From assembly GCA_030549775.1 (NCBI GenBank), contig CM060175.1:29530762-29594761 (forward strand): 64,000 nucleotides of DNA, in the 5' to 3' direction. Under the pieces are notes generated by a model. It made no database searches. It was not told the DNA's origin and was given only the letters and a program-made list of their open reading frames with translations. Shown one piece after another: positions 1-13,994 of this stretch; the stretch's first letter is position 1, and the number at the start of each line of letters is the position of its first letter. Position numbers and translations under genes: made by a program. The DNA is from Tamarix chinensis (taxonomy: Eukaryota; Streptophyta; Magnoliopsida; Caryophyllales; Tamaricaceae).

Positions 1-640
1 ACATGACAAGGTAATTTAAGGACAAAAATAGTAATAAATTAGACAAATTTAATTTGTTTTGGCGTACTAATTAAGTTGAAGTTTAATTAATCAACAAATT
101 ATAATTTTTTTTTCATATTTATTACTACATTACTTTGAATGATTAATAATAATCAATCGTTTTGTACTTAATATCAGTATGATATTATTAATCAAAATAA
201 TTATGTTTATGATAGAATATTTATTATAATAATTACAAATATAATTGTAATTATATTGGCTTAATATAATAATAACTATTGGAGTGTTTAATATAATAAT
301 ATTAAGAATGCTATTTTAATTTCTCTCAATTTATTATACAGTGTCATTTATTTTATAAATATTTTTATTTTCTAATCCTTTATTTAGAAATTGATATACA
401 TTAATTATTGATACCTACAATAATTGATGCCATTTTTGTTAAAAAGTTTATTTAATATTTTATTAATTTTTTAATGTGCAAACATTTTATATGTTATGTA
501 ATATTTAATGCTAGCAAAGGAGTTCAATTTCAAATACACTTCTCAAAACCTTATATCCTCACCCATATTTATTTCCATTTTCTCCATTTCTATGATCTTT
601 TTGAGTTTTTTTTACCATTTTATCCAATTCCTAAAAATAT

Positions 641-1060
641 TTTATGTTAACAATTAGTAGGAAGGATGTTTGTAGCATAAACTTTTATAGTGATGGGAAC
701 CCTGCTTATTAGGCGAGAGAAAGGTCCAACTATAAGTAGTCTGCTCTCAGTGAAAGAATGAAGGACTATAAAAGGTAGATGGATCGAGAGGGCAAGTGGT
801 TTTCTGGTGGATCTAATGTTTGTTCTAATGGACATGGCATTCAAGCCATTGGTGGAAGTTCACACAAAATCATAAGAGGCAGTCATGCAGTCTGCTGCAA
901 GAGAAAGGTACCTGAGAGCTTTATAGTCGTTGCTTATTTCTAGCCAGGATTACTGGCTGTCTAGATTGGAAGCTTATATAGTTGCATGCCAAGAGGTACA
1001 CAATGCTTCCTATTTTCATTTTATGCTACATTTGGGAACCTGTAATCATTTAATTTCTTG
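641..1060. other. Less AT-rich island a, first copy
   Basis: This stretch of roughly 400 bases has near-balanced base composition inside very AT-rich surroundings. It is nearly identical to 16,829-17,248. A 65-codon minus-strand reading frame (647-844) is open in both copies, and a plus-strand frame in the middle reads for about 50 codons with several Cys and Gly residues. I recognise neither as a known protein. It could be a captured exon fragment, part of a non-autonomous mobile element, or a conserved piece of the repeat. I do not call a gene because the frames are short and both strands look equally plausible. Confidence 0.4.
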
Positions 1061-3344
1061 TGAATGGCATGCAATTAGAGAATTGGCAATATTTTTTTAG
1101 GATATAGAATTGATGCCAATTAGGGCTAGATCTGCTACAATAGTTTTTTATTAATTTTGAGAAATCAATATTGATCCATGAATAATAATAATACACAACG
1201 ACACACACATGCGTACATATTTAAAGTAATTTAATATCATTACTAATTAGAATAAAGTATGATATGACGTGTGGAGGGCAGTAGAAAAATTTTGATTTCT
1301 TTTTGTTTGAGCTGCTCTTTTTTTTTGTAAGAATTTGCATACTATGATATGACGAGAAAGTTTAATGTATGTTATTAGATATTTCACATATGCTTCTATG
1401 AAAACAAAATAACCCTATGTGAGCTGGTTTTTATAAATTTGGTTTTTCGTGTTTGAGATGCTAATTATAGTAATTCATTTGCTGAAAAAGCACTATGTCA
1501 TCTTCGTTAGATAAATTACTGTTAAAAAATGGTAAAAATAATTTATTTAGGATCTAACTAGTTGATTGGGAGTGTGGGAGCTACCTCTAATCTACCAGTG
1601 TTTAATTTTCAAAACTAATCTCAAATGTTTTTAGGCTAAGTATGTAAGGAATCCTAAACCTCGGCAAATTGGCCTTGGCTAAGTTTTTTTTTTAAAAAAA
1701 ATTATTTCATTTTTTATCTATAAATATCATTTTTATTTTTATTTATCATTATTAGTAATAATAATAATAATAATACATATATATTATTATTAATTATTTA
1801 TTTTATTGATATTTATTGATAATTATTATTCTTATTTGGATTATCTTCTGATGATGATGTTATCAATCACTTGTAATAAATTTTTTCATTAAAAATAATT
1901 ACATGCATTCATTATTAATAATGAATAGGTTTTAATTAATTATTACAAATATTATTATCCAAATAAGTATATTCTATTAATAAAAACATATTATCAATGA
2001 TTTATAATAAAATTTTATTATCAAATATTACGAGGTATTAGCATTTTTTTTATTAATAATGATTATTTATTCATTGATAATAATGACTAATTTATTCATT
2101 CATATTCATTAAAAATTTGTCATTATTTCATCAAGAATAATTACAGCTCTCAAAAAATATGAATATGATTATTAATTATTGATTTTATCATTAATTATTT
2201 ATTTTACTATTAATTATTAATGATTTTTTTATTTAGTATTTTATTTATAATAAACTATCATAAAAATGAATTATTTTTAGTTATTTTAATTATTATCATT
2301 TTTATATTTATGATATGTATAATTATTATGCTTTAGTAATTATCAGTGATATTATTCAAAATAAATTATAATTTATTATTATTATTATTCATTTAATGCT
2401 ACTTTATTATTAGTGATGTGTAATATTATCTTCAATATATTATAAATTCTAATTATAGTTGTATTGATTTCAATTATAAATATAATTGTATTTATAAAAT
2501 CTGAATGTAACTATTAGGGTGCGATTGTTATTTTTCTCACTCTTATAATGTGTATTAATAAATTAATTAATATTTTCAACCTCTAATTTAAATTTATGAA
2601 TTAATATAACTAAATTATTGGAACCTTGACATGAGGATTGATGTCATTTAGTATTCATTTTTTCTTTTCTCCATTTCTCTAATATTTTTGTTCATTTTTC
2701 TGTTATTTAATCCAATTATTGAAATTTTTTATTTTATACCTTTAAAATTATATGTTAGGTTTAGTCTATTTATCACTTTTATTTATTGTTTTTGTGTGTT
2801 TGGTTTGTTATGTATTTTACTATTAACTAAAGTTGGTTACTGATATGTGTTAGTTATGAACCATGTGTTTACTTAAAAGACTAAAATAGGTCAATTTTAA
2901 ATTTTAAATAGGAAAAAAAATATACAAATTTAATTAGCATTGGCTTTTTAATTTACTTCAGGTTTATTTAATTGATAAAGTGTAAATATTATTTTCATAT
3001 TTAAAAAAATATTTATGTTAAAACGTAATAATCAATAGTTTTGTAAATATTATTATTATTATAAACTTAATTTTAATAATTATATATTTGATAGGAATAC
3101 TTATTATAATAATTGAATTCAATTATACATAATTGTAATTTTATGGTGTTAATATAATAATAACTACTGGGGTGCTATGTATATTAAGTTTGCTATTTTA
3201 ATTTCTCTTACTTTATTGTACATGTCATTTATTTTATAATTTTTTTAACATCTTATCATTAATTTATGAATTAATATAAATTAATTATTGAAATCTTAAC
3301 ATGGTGATTGATGTCATTTATGTTAATTTTTGTTTAATAGGCTA

Positions 3345-3640
3345 TGGATTTTTTTGTATTTCTCCTTTGCATAGGTGTGGTCCATAGGTGGAATCAAACA
3401 TTACTACTGATAGAAATGTATGAAATTTCAGGATAAGGAGGACAGGAGAGCTTTTGACTCAAATTTGGAGTTTGAAATTGTATGGATGCACCCACATCCT
3501 TAATCATTTAGTTACCTATAGACATGGTCGAGAACTCTTTTTGTGACGGAAATGTTCACTGGAGTCGTGGATGGTCGGGTATTTATTTATCTGGATAAAG
3601 TTTTGGTTTGGGGGCTGGTCATTCGTATATCTGTGTGTGT
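3345..3640. other. Less AT-rich island b, first copy
   Basis: A second mixed-composition stretch, with a close copy at about 19,497-19,805. One plus-strand frame reads through around 3,435-3,510, but stops follow and no family is recognisable. Both islands recur in the same order and spacing in the second copy of the block, so they moved as part of the large duplication and not independently. Confidence 0.4.
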
Positions 3641-4099
3641 GTGTAAACTTACTCTCTTTTTTCCTGAAATGATTCCACAACTCTTTTTTGGATTCAGGTT
3701 TTATTAGTTAGTCCACTTATTTTGATTATTATTTTTTTATCTAGGTTTTTCTATTAATCTACTTGCAATAGTTTAATGTCCTACACTTTATTCAGGTTTT
3801 TCTATTAATCTACTTGCAATAGTTTGATTATTACACTTTATTCAAGAGAGTAATTTTTTTTGAAATGTCAATGGGGATTTTTTAGAAGCTATATTTTTCA
3901 TGTCTGCCTACACATTTAATTTTATCTCTTCGACTACTTTATGTTATTTTAGTTTTATTTGTGATTTTTATATTATAGCATGTGTTAGTTTCTTACACTT
4001 TAAAAAAAATGAATTATGCTTTTTTTAGTTTTTGCATTCTCTAAGTAAGCACTTTTAATATGAACAACTAATTCTTTTAAAATAATTATATTGGTATAT

Positions 4100-4102
<3 letters not shown>

Positions 4103-4147
<45 letters not shown>
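4103..4147. repeat. (TA)n microsatellite
   Basis: An uninterrupted run of TA dinucleotides followed by ACACACAAATAC. The equivalent place in the second copy of the block (20,317-20,338) holds a CA run instead. Confidence 0.9.
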
Positions 4148-4149
<2 letters not shown>

Positions 4150-4683
4150 CACACAAATACAACTTTTATGTGGCCATTGTCGTCGTCATCATTTGAACAA
4201 CTAGTTTTTTGGTTTTTTAATAATTGTTAGGCCGATGGTATGGGGTGCTTATGATAGGTTATTTTAGTTATTAATCTAATATGTACAAAATATGTTCATT
4301 AGACCTATGCTATATGGTGAGATTTTTTATCTTAATAGAATAATAACTACTAGGGTGCTTATTTTGGGTGAAATTTAAATGAAGTTTGCTATTCTAATTT
4401 CTCTTACTTTATCCAACGTGTCATTTATTTTATAAATTTTTTCAACCTCTAATCATTAATTTATGAATTAATGTAAATTATAACTATTGAAACCTTAATA
4501 CGATGATTGATACCATTTATGTTAATTTTTTTTATTGCACATTTTTTTATAAGTTATTTAGTATTTAATGTCATTAAGGGAGCACAACTTCTAACAAACT
4601 TCTCCAACCAATATCTTCACTAGATTTCTTTTTCTCAATTTCTCTTCTATTTTTGTGCTTTTTTTTTACTTTATCTAATGGTT

Positions 4684-4702
4684 ATTATTATTATTATTGT
4701 TA

Positions 4703-4750
<48 letters not shown>
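4684..4750. repeat. (ATT)n and (AT)n compound microsatellite
   Basis: ATT/GTT trinucleotides pass directly into a long AT run. The equivalent locus at 20,856-20,987 is longer and has an added GTT block. Confidence 0.9.
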
Positions 4751-4752
<2 letters not shown>

Positions 4753-7700
4753 TAAACAATATAAGTAAGGTTTAGTTTTTATAGCACTTTGGTTTTTTAT
4801 TTTTGTGTGCTTGGTTTTTCATTCATTTCATTATTGACGAAAGTTGTTAACTGATATTTTGGCTATGCAAAATGTGTGATAGGTTAACTTAAGAAAAAAA
4901 TAGGTCGGTTTAAATTTTGATTAGGAGAAAAATTGGAAAATTTTAATTAGTTTTGGCTTACAGATGTAGTTGAGGTATATTGAATTAACAAATTATAATG
5001 TGCTTTTTTTCATATTTATTACTATATTCATTTGAATAATTAATAATAATAATCAAAAGTTTTGTACTTATTATTATCAAGATGATATCCTTTATCTAAA
5101 TAATAATATTTATGATAGAAATATTTATTATATTTATTATAATAATTCATTGCAATTATAAATATAATTGTAATTATACTGGCTTAATATAATAATAACT
5201 GCTGGGGTGTTTAATATAATAATATTATGATTGTTATTTTAATTTTTGTCACTTTATTATACGTGTCGTTCATTTTATAAATATTTTCAATCTCTATTCG
5301 TCAATTTAGAAATTGATATAAATTAATTATTGAAACCTACAATAATTGATACCATTTCTATTATAAATCTATTTAGTATTTTATTAATTTTTTATTTTGC
5401 AAACATTTTAAATGTTATTGAATATTTAATACCATCAATGGAGCTTAATTTCCAATAGACTTCTCCAAACTATGTCCTCACCCAAATTATTTTCTTTTTC
5501 TCCATTTCTATACTCTTTTTTAACATATTTTTACCATGTTGTCCAAGTATTAAAAAATATTATTTTATATGTAAGATAATATGAGTTAGGTTTAGCCACT
5601 TAATCACTTTTGTTTATGGTTTTTGTGTTTTTGGATTGTCGTTTATTTTATTATTAACTAAAGTTGTTAACTTATATGTTAGTAATGGAACATGCATAAT
5701 TGAAAATTTAATTATAAAATAAAATATACAAGTTTCATTAGTTATGATATTCTAATTTTGTATTTAGCTTGCTTTTTTTCTTGTTTAAAGAAATACATTG
5801 TCTTTCCTAAGAGTCATAAGTTACTTTTTAGTCTATTGACCACCTTAAATAAGTTTTTTTCTTTTACTTTATTTCAAACTTATTTTTAACTTTTAAAAAA
5901 AATAAGTTTCTACATTCTCTAAGTTATCTTTTTTATTAATTAATAAAAGTTTATAACTAAAAGTTTTGTAATTATTATTTTATGATAATCATATTATTAA
6001 TAATTATATTTATGATAGTAATATTTAATATAATAATTGATTACAATTAAAAATATAATAATAATTATTGGTGCAATTTTATGTATGTGAGATGCACTTA
6101 ATTTTGCTATTTCAATTTCTTTTATTTATCATACATGTCATTTGTTTTATATATATTGAAATATGTAATTAAAATTAAAATAATTATTGAAATATACCAT
6201 AATCTTTAACTTTTTATTTCGTATTTTATTATTTTTGAATGTACCTACATTTTATAAGTTAGTTACTATTTAATATCATAAATGGACTCCCAACAAGCTT
6301 ATCTAAACCTATTGTCATCCAATTTATTCTTCATTTTCTCTATTTATCAACTATTTTTCTGCCATTTTATGGTTTTTTTGTCTTGTCTATTGAAAATCTT
6401 AATTTTATGTGTTAGAAAATAAAAGTTAGGTTTAATTTCTTGATCACTTTTGTTTATTTTTTTTGTTTGGTTTGCCCTTTTACTTCATTATTTGCTAATA
6501 TTGTTAACTGATATGTTAGCTGCGCCGCAAGCATAATAGGTTACTTCAAGCCTAAAATAGGTCAAGCTTAAAATTTGGTTAGGAAAAGAATGAGACAAAT
6601 TTTATTAGTATTGACTATCTAATTTAGTTGAGGGTTATTTAATTGACAAAGTATAATTATTGTTTTCATGTTTAAAAATATATTAATGTTAAATTTAACA
6701 AAAACCAATAATTATATTATCATTATGATTATCTTAATCATATTAATTATATTTATGATATGACTATTTATTATAATAATTTATTTCAATTATAATAATA
6801 TCTATTAGGGTATTTATATGTGGGAGAGATGTATTTAACATCACACATGCATACATATTTAAAAAAATTAATATCATTATTAATTAGAGTAAACTATGAA
6901 AATGACTATTTTGTTTGAGGAATTTTAGTTTTCCTAAGACATTACCAAATATGGCTTTTTTTACACGAAAATTCCATATACTCTCCTTTAATTGTTATAA
7001 ATTATAATAATCATTAAATTCTCAATTTAATAGTTCTGCACTTCGCATGACACCTTATTTTATTGTCTACTAAAATCTCTTCATTTTATTTTTTTATTTT
7101 TTTTATATACTTCATAGTAGCAAAAAAAAAAGAGTAAGGGTAGTATTAGAGTTTTCTATAAAAAATGAGTCACATCACATGAAATGAATCAAGCTTAGAA
7201 GAAGAATACCGTTCATTTTTTGCCCTTGGCACCATATTTTATTGTGTGCTGAAATCTCTTCACATGAAGAAGAAAACACCCAAATTTACCTGCTTCTACT
7301 CTTTATCTTATTTAGTTTTTTTACCCCTTCCTATAGTCGCATTTGTTATTTAAGTTTCAAACTTAGAGAAATAATACTTATTGCCCTTTTTATTACCTGA
7401 TTGTGTTATCAACCTGCTTTGTATGCCCATTGTTGTAGTTCTATCTTGACTAGGAGTTGGATGTTTTGCTTTGCATATATATTGTTTATGGGTTTTGTTG
7501 AGATTAAAATTTTTAGGTATTACTTGAGACAAACAATAACATTATATGATATTTATTTTTCTTCTCTTTTATTTTAGTTTTGCATCGAGGATAATGTACA
7601 GTTTAAGTGTGGAGGGCAGTAGAAAAATTTTGATTTCTTTTTGTTTGAGCTGCTCTTTTTTCTTTTTTTTTTAAAAAAGAATTTCATGCTATGATATGAT

Positions 7701-10054
7701 GAGAAAGTTTAATGCATGTTATTAGATATTTCACATCCACTTCTACGAAAACAAAATAACCTATATGAGCTGGTGTTTAGAAATTTGCTTTTTCGTGTTT
7801 GAGGTGCTAATTATAGTAATTCATTTGCTGAAAAAGAACTATGTCATCCTTCGTTAGATAAATTAGTATTAAGAAAAAGGTAAACATAATTTATTTAGGA
7901 TCTAACTAGTTGATTAGGAGTGTGGGAGCAACCCCTAATCTAACAGTGCTTTATTTTCAAAACTAATCTCAAATGTTCTTAGGCTGAGTATGTAAGGAAT
8001 CTTGAACCTCTAGCAAGTTGGCCTTAGCTAAGTTTTTTTTCTAACAAGATTTATTTCAATTTTTTTATCTATCAATATCATTTTTATTTTTATTTATCAT
8101 TATTAGTAATAACAATGCATATATATTATTATTAATTATTTTTATTTTATTGATATTGATTTATAATTATTATTCTTATTAGGTTTATCTTCTGATGATG
8201 ATGTTATTAAAAATATTTTTGTTAAAAATAATTATATGCATTAATTTTTAATAACGAATAGGTTTTAATTAATTATTAAAAATATTGTTATCCAAATAAG
8301 TATATTGTATTAATAAAAACCTATTATCAATGATTTATAATAAAAATTTGTTATCATCTATTGCGAGGTATTAGCATTTCTTATTAATAATGAGTATTTA
8401 TTCTTTTATAATAATGACTAATTTATTGATTAATAATAATTAAAAAATTGTCATTATTTTATCAAGAATAATTATTTAAGCCCTTGAAAAATGAATATCA
8501 TTATTAATTATTAATTATTGATTATATCATTAATTATTTATTTTATTATTAATTATTAATGAATAGTTTTATTTAGTATTGTATTTATAATAAACTATCA
8601 TAAAAATGAATTATTACTAATTATTTTAATTATTATAGCTTTATATTTATGATAAGTATAATTATTATGCTTTACTAATTATCAGTGATATTATTCAAAA
8701 TAAATTATAATTTATTATTATTATTCATTTAATGCTACTTTATTATTAGTGATGTTCAATATTATCTATTATAGATTCTAATTATAGTTGTATTGATTAC
8801 AATTATAAATATAACTGCATTGGGTGCTCTTTTTATTTTTCTCACTTTTATCATGTGTATTAATTAATTAATAAATATTTTCAACATCTAATTTAAATTC
8901 ATGAATTGATATAACTAAATTATTGAAAACTTGACATGATGATTGATGTCATTTAGTATTTATTTTTTCTTTTCTCCATTTCTCTAATATTTTTGTTCAT
9001 TTTTTCTGTTATTTCATCTAATTATTGAAAATTTTTATTTTATATCTCCGAAAGTATATGTTATGTGTAGTCTATTTATCACTTTTATTTATTGTTTTTG
9101 TGTTTGTTTGGTTTGTTATGTATTTTATTATTAACTAAAGTTGTTAACTGATATGGTTTAGTTATGGAATATGTGTAATATGTTACTTAAGGACTAAAAT
9201 AGGTCAATTTTTAATTTTGAATAGGAAAAAAATAGAAAAATTTAATTAGCATTGGGTTTTTAATTTACTTTAGGTTTATTTAATTGATAAAGTGTAAATA
9301 TTATTTTCATATTTTAAAAAAAATATTTATGTTAAAACGCAATAATCAATAGTTTTATAATTATTATTATCATTATGGTAATCTTAATCTTAATAATTAT
9401 ATTTTTGATAGGAATATTTATTATAATAATTGAATTTAATTATAAATAATGGTAATTATATAGTCTTAATATAATAATAACTATTAGGTTGCTATGTATA
9501 TTAAGTTTGCTATTTTAATTTCTCTTACTTTATTATACATGTCATTTATTTTATAAATTTTTTAACCTCTTATCGTTAATTTATGAATTAATATAAATTA
9601 AATATTGAAATCTTAACATGATGGTTCATTTATGTTAATTTTCTTATTACACATTCTTTTATAAGTTATTTAATATTTAATGTCGTTAAGGGAGCACAAG
9701 TTATGACAAACTTCTCCGACCAATATCTTTATCCAATTTCTTTTTTTTTCTCAATTTCTCTTCTATATTTGTGCATTTTTTTACTTTATCTAATGATCAT
9801 TTTTTATATGTTAGAATTTAATAAATAAGATAATTTAATTTTTAAATTTATTTAATTTAATTACTTTGTGGGTTTTTGGGTGTATAAAAAATGGATATGA
9901 ATATTTAATAAATTAAAATAAATATATACTCATTTTATTTAAATAATTTTCCAAACCCATATTTTATTAAAATTTTCCTCTTAAATTAATATCTTATATT
10001 TTAAATAAATTAATTTATCTATCTAAATAATCAAGTACCCTTATTTTAAAAATT

Positions 10055-10318
10055 ATTTTAATTTTATTACCCCCCTTTTCCCTTTTTCTTTTCCTCCTTT
10101 TCCTTTTCTTCTTTTCTTCTTCCTTGGGCCGCCCGGCCTGTCTCCTCCCTGTACCCAGCCACCACCCTCACTCCCCTCCACAAGCTCTCAACCCAACCCC
10201 TAAACCTTTAACCAAACCAACCCCTCCCATTTCTCCCAACTCCCTCTTCGACCCCTCTTTTTCTTCACTCCTTGCATGCAACGTGAATCCTGCTAATTAT
10301 TTGAGCAAGCTTTGGTAA
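10055..10318. other. CT-rich tract inside LTR C
   Basis: A run of pyrimidine-rich sequence is followed by a C-rich stretch. It is the opposite-strand counterpart of the GA-rich block at 39,830-40,760 in LTR B and of the GC-rich block in LTR A. In LTR orientation it is CT-rich, like many transcribed plant leader sequences. A 64-codon frame (10,124-10,318) is proline-rich low complexity and is not called as a gene. Confidence 0.5.
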
Positions 10319-10899
10319 AATTTTTGAGGTATAAAAGTAGTTAGTTTTAGTATGTATTATTTAAGCTTTTGATAAAAAAATATTATAATGATTTTCTAAT
10401 TCTATTATGCTAATTTTTTATATTATTTTTAGGTTTAATTTTTACTAATCAATGCTCAAACCTTTAACCGGGATACCGGTAAGGTTTAATTAGTGCTGGA
10501 AATATGGTAACCATTATATCCTACTAAAATGTGTGGATATATGTATGCTAGCACATTAGGGTTTTTAATATCATTATGAGCATGTATGTATTGGTTGTTG
10601 AAATGAAAAGCATGTTAATTTATGTGTCATGCATAGAAATAATGTTTAAGGTAGGAGCCTTATTGTTAATGACAATGTTAAATACATATATATGACATAA
10701 TAAGGTAATGTGGTCATTTGTTACATAGATAATGTTAATATGAGCCCTAGGGGCATTGTAGTAAATTTCCTTGTACAAAATGTATGGCCTAAATAAGTAT
10801 GTGGCAGGCGATAATGAGTATTAATAATAAATAATAATAGTTGGTGGTGTTAGAAGATGTATATGGACCATGGATATTAATATCTTATGTGGTAAGGGT

Positions 10900-11289
10900 A
10901 TTCTAGTAAATTTGGCATAATAAGGGCGAAATGGTAATTTAATAAGTAAGAAGGGTATTTGGCAATTTGGCACAAAGGAGGGATAACTTGGTAATTTGGT
11001 GAGTAAAGGGGTAAAATGGTAATTTAGCATGTAAGAGGGGGTATTTTGGTAATTTAGCATGATAAGGGGCAATTTGGTAATTTTAATAAGTAAGAGGTGT
11101 AGTTTGGTAATTTGACTAACCAAAAGGGCGACTTGGTAATTTTAATTAGTATGAAGGATAGTTTGGTAATTTTAACTAATCAAAGGGTAATTTAGTAATT
11201 TTAATAAGTGTGAAGGGCAACTTGGTGATTTATCTAACAAAAGGGAAATTTGGTAATTTATTAGACTTGAGGGGCAATTTATTAATTCT
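10900..11289 (+). repeat. About 30-base tandem array (GGTAATTT-type), left part
   Basis: At least twelve degenerate units of about 29-31 bases. Each holds a GGTAATTT-like core, a variable stretch, and an AAGGG-like end. The array continues at 13,999-14,230 on the far side of LTR D, so D inserted into the middle of it. Open frames crossing it (for example minus strand 10,821-11,123) are repeat artefacts. Confidence 0.85.
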
Positions 11290-11294
11290 AATAA
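11290..11294. repeat. Target-site duplication AATAA, left of LTR D
   Basis: AATAA immediately precedes the start of D and recurs at 13,995-13,999. Confidence 0.75.
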
Positions 11295-13994
11295 TTTAAT
11301 ACCCCATAATTTTGGATAATAATAATAATAATAAATATAATATTAATAATATATGAAGGGTAAGGGTATAAATACATTTATTTATCAAATTTTAAAGGTA
11401 TGTAATTTGCTGGCTGTAGTTATATTTTTAAGTAATTATAAATTAAATTATCAGATCAATGAGCTTGGGCGACAATTAGATATTAGATCTATTAAATTTA
11501 TATCCATTTATATTTTATCTTTAGTAAATTAGAAAGTTCTAGAATTTTACTTAGAATTAGCTCTCCGTAACCCTACCCTTATATATATATATATAGTTTA
11601 CTAACCCCTAAGCATACATAAGCGGTGGCCACACTTTTTGTAGGAAAATAGAAGAATAAGGCTACGGTACTTTGATATGATTTGGTGCTATTATAGGTAA
11701 CCCTTGAGTTATTTTATCTACTTGTGTAAAATATCTCTCATACTTTCTATTGATTTTATCTATAGGTCATGGGGTTAATTTATAGAATATTGTTGTCGGG
11801 ATACTCAACCCTGTATACTCTCAGATATCGCATGTCTTGTCTAGGATGTGAATTGGCCGATCAACGTCAAAGGAGAAGGGTTAATGTTATTACTAAGAAT
11901 TGTTTGTAAACAAAATAAAATTCTTTTCTCTGCAACCTTAGGGTGGGGGCATGCTATTGTTTATGGAGTATAGTAACAGTAGCCAAGGACGACCTGGTTC
12001 ACTGTATGCCATTATCCATCCCAATTTGTTTCCTGTTTATATAAATACCTCCACTTACTCTATTTGTTATGTGGACTTAATCATGAATTTTAAGTACATT
12101 TTTAGATTCATGATTGTCGAGGGAATATTTGACGTAGTCATATTAAGCTGCGTGATCGTGTGTGTTGGTGAATAAATCTATTAATAATTATTTTTAGTTT
12201 TGTTTATTTGGTATATAAATTTTAGAGCTAAGTTAATGAGTTATATATCACGCATGGTTGACTATTCTGTGAGTTCTAAATCTAAAGGATAACGAATATA
12301 TCGTATAGGTGTTAGTAAGTTCTAAGGCTACGTTGGGATTCACAATAATTAGTTAATTGAAATAGATGGACGTTTTAGGACTGGAATAAATGACATAAAG
12401 TATAGAAGTTTATTTAATTAGCATAATTGTTAGCACTGATGGTTATTTATTATTAATTTATGGGACCTTTATATAGTGAGCATTTTTTTAGTCAAAGGAC
12501 AATCTAGGTAACCCACTTATTTTTTTCTAACTATCCATAGGTGAATTTCCAACTACATTTTTACAGATGTGGTAACCTTTATTTTATAAAATCCTTTTAT
12601 TTCATTAGCGTGGCTCTAGATTTTATTCAAGAATATGAGCTTGATGAATATAAATTATTTATAGTTGTTTTATTGTTACTTTTGCTAATTTATTTGAATG
12701 TATGTCTAGTGTTGATATTATTTTATTTATTTTTTGTGATCATATGAAATTTGTGGCACGTGTTATCCTATAATAAAAGTAATATTTATGGAAAATGTTA
12801 TTTATAGAAGATATTTTTGGAAAGTACCAGATATGGAGGGTACTGACTTTTGGAAGGTGGATAATTATTAAGGAAAGAATATGGTTGTGTGTTTTGGATG
12901 TGTTATATGGTCACCTTGAATAAGACACTATAGTTTAAAGTGGAAGATGAGAGTGGGATAAGGTCCTCTGGGGTAAGCCTTCGGGAGTTGGGGATCGGCA
13001 ATAGCCTTTCCTTGGATTGTAGTGACGGATAGTCATTTGGTTTATTTACCTAACCAAGAGCCAGTAGGGCTTCATGTCTACTCTACTAGGATCTTCGTAC
13101 CTCTTAGGGGGTGTGCATACTTAAGGACTTGATGACTGAGGTGGTAGGTCTTTGGACTTTTGTTATCCTCTTTGGACTATGTCCTTTGGGATGACCCAGG
13201 TGTAATTTTTAATCCTCCTATGGTTGGTGGTAAGTTTTCTGACTTTTGTTATTCCCTTTGGACTTTGTCCTTTGGGATGGCTCGGGTATGTTATCTAATC
13301 TTCCCTTGGTTGGTGGTAGGTCTTCGGACTTTGATTTGCCAGGTGACCTTCTTGGTTGGGTTTTTCCCACTCGATAGATAAAAATTGGATGGTGTGTTTA
13401 TGTAGTTACTACTAAAAGAGGCTTTATGAATGGAGAAATAATATTTATCTTATTATTTGAGTCATATGTAGTTGTGTTTGATGTATTATAGTAATTCTAT
13501 AAATTATGATTTTTTCCTTCTAAATAATTAGTTACTTAGTTGTTCCCCTAGCTAACTTGTTACTATTCCAAACTGGGCTGCAATGATCCGTAATGTTCAT
13601 AGTGAGCATATAAGTCTTGTGTAGGTAGACTATGACCATATTTGATGGATGCATGCTAGCGGGACGGGTTGAGAGAGTAGTTTAGCTTCCAGAGTTATAT
13701 GTTTTATTGGTGTTTTGATTTCATCGAGTTTTAAATGTAGTAAGAGTTATTAAATTTTATGACTTGTCCTTAGCTACTTTCAACGTTGTTATTTGACTTT
13801 ATTATGGTGTCTTATTATATTAAGAATGTTGTGGAGTTTTATTTTGGTTTCTATTTGAAGTTATAACCTTAACATCTGGTGTAAGTAGAATAATGGTATC
13901 TACTTGTACTAGATGTGGCAGTAATACCCTCATTCTTGTTCAGCTTTTGCATTGATTTCTAAATATTTTGTGTTTTGAAAATGAAGGTGTTACA
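11295..13994 (+). mobile_element. Solo LTR 'D' (2.7 kb) nested in LTR C
   Basis: It starts TTTAATACCCC, close to the family start TGTAATACCCC, and ends GAAGGTGTTACA. Perfect 5-bp flanking repeats (AATAA) bound it. Near its right end it carries a GATGTGGCAGTAA phrase that is also found near the ends of LTRs A, C and E. It has no gag, protease, RT or integrase trace, so it is best read as a solo LTR left by recombination between two LTRs. Short frames at 11,951-12,175, 12,541-12,747 and 13,160-13,381 are not recognisable proteins. Confidence 0.75.
13140..13345 (+). repeat. Degenerate tandem repeat in LTR D with GGAC-GTCC motifs
   Basis: Two to three long units each hold a phrase such as TTTGGACTTTGTCCTTTGGG followed by GATGRCYCRGGT. 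GGAC and GTCC are complementary with a 3-base spacer. The position within the LTR is comparable to the hairpin array of LTR A. Confidence 0.6.

Larger units (their letters stand above)
1..9815. repeat. AT-rich degenerate repeat block 1 (monomer about 0.8 kb)
   Basis: No gene is seen. The block is built from diverged copies of an AT-rich monomer. One landmark is a phrase like 'AAAGTTGTTAACTGATATG', seen near 2,829, 4,843, 5,656, 6,497 and 9,136. A second landmark, 'ACTTCTCCAA', recurs near 538, 4,600, 5,459, 6,292 and 9,706. Where copies are adjacent, spacing is about 810-860 bases. The segment from about 6,830 to 9,780 is a second, diverged copy of about 1,190-4,560 but lacks 3,340-4,330. Apparent ORFs here are short and low-complexity, and I read none as genes. 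The block is interrupted at about 9,816 by LTR C. Confidence 0.75.
10405..11657. repeat. Segment of LTRs C and D that is duplicated at 29,386-30,545
   Basis: This stretch matches 29,386-30,545 closely. It spans the C/D junction near 11,290, so the duplicate was made after D inserted into C. Two array units present here are missing from the duplicate. Confidence 0.85.

Noticed and set aside
647..844. A 65-codon minus-strand frame present in both island a copies.
   Set aside because: Short, unrecognised, and conserved equally with flanking non-coding bases, so recent duplication explains it.
10821..11123. A repetitive 100-codon protein on the minus strand.
   Set aside because: It is the translation of the GGTAATTT tandem array.
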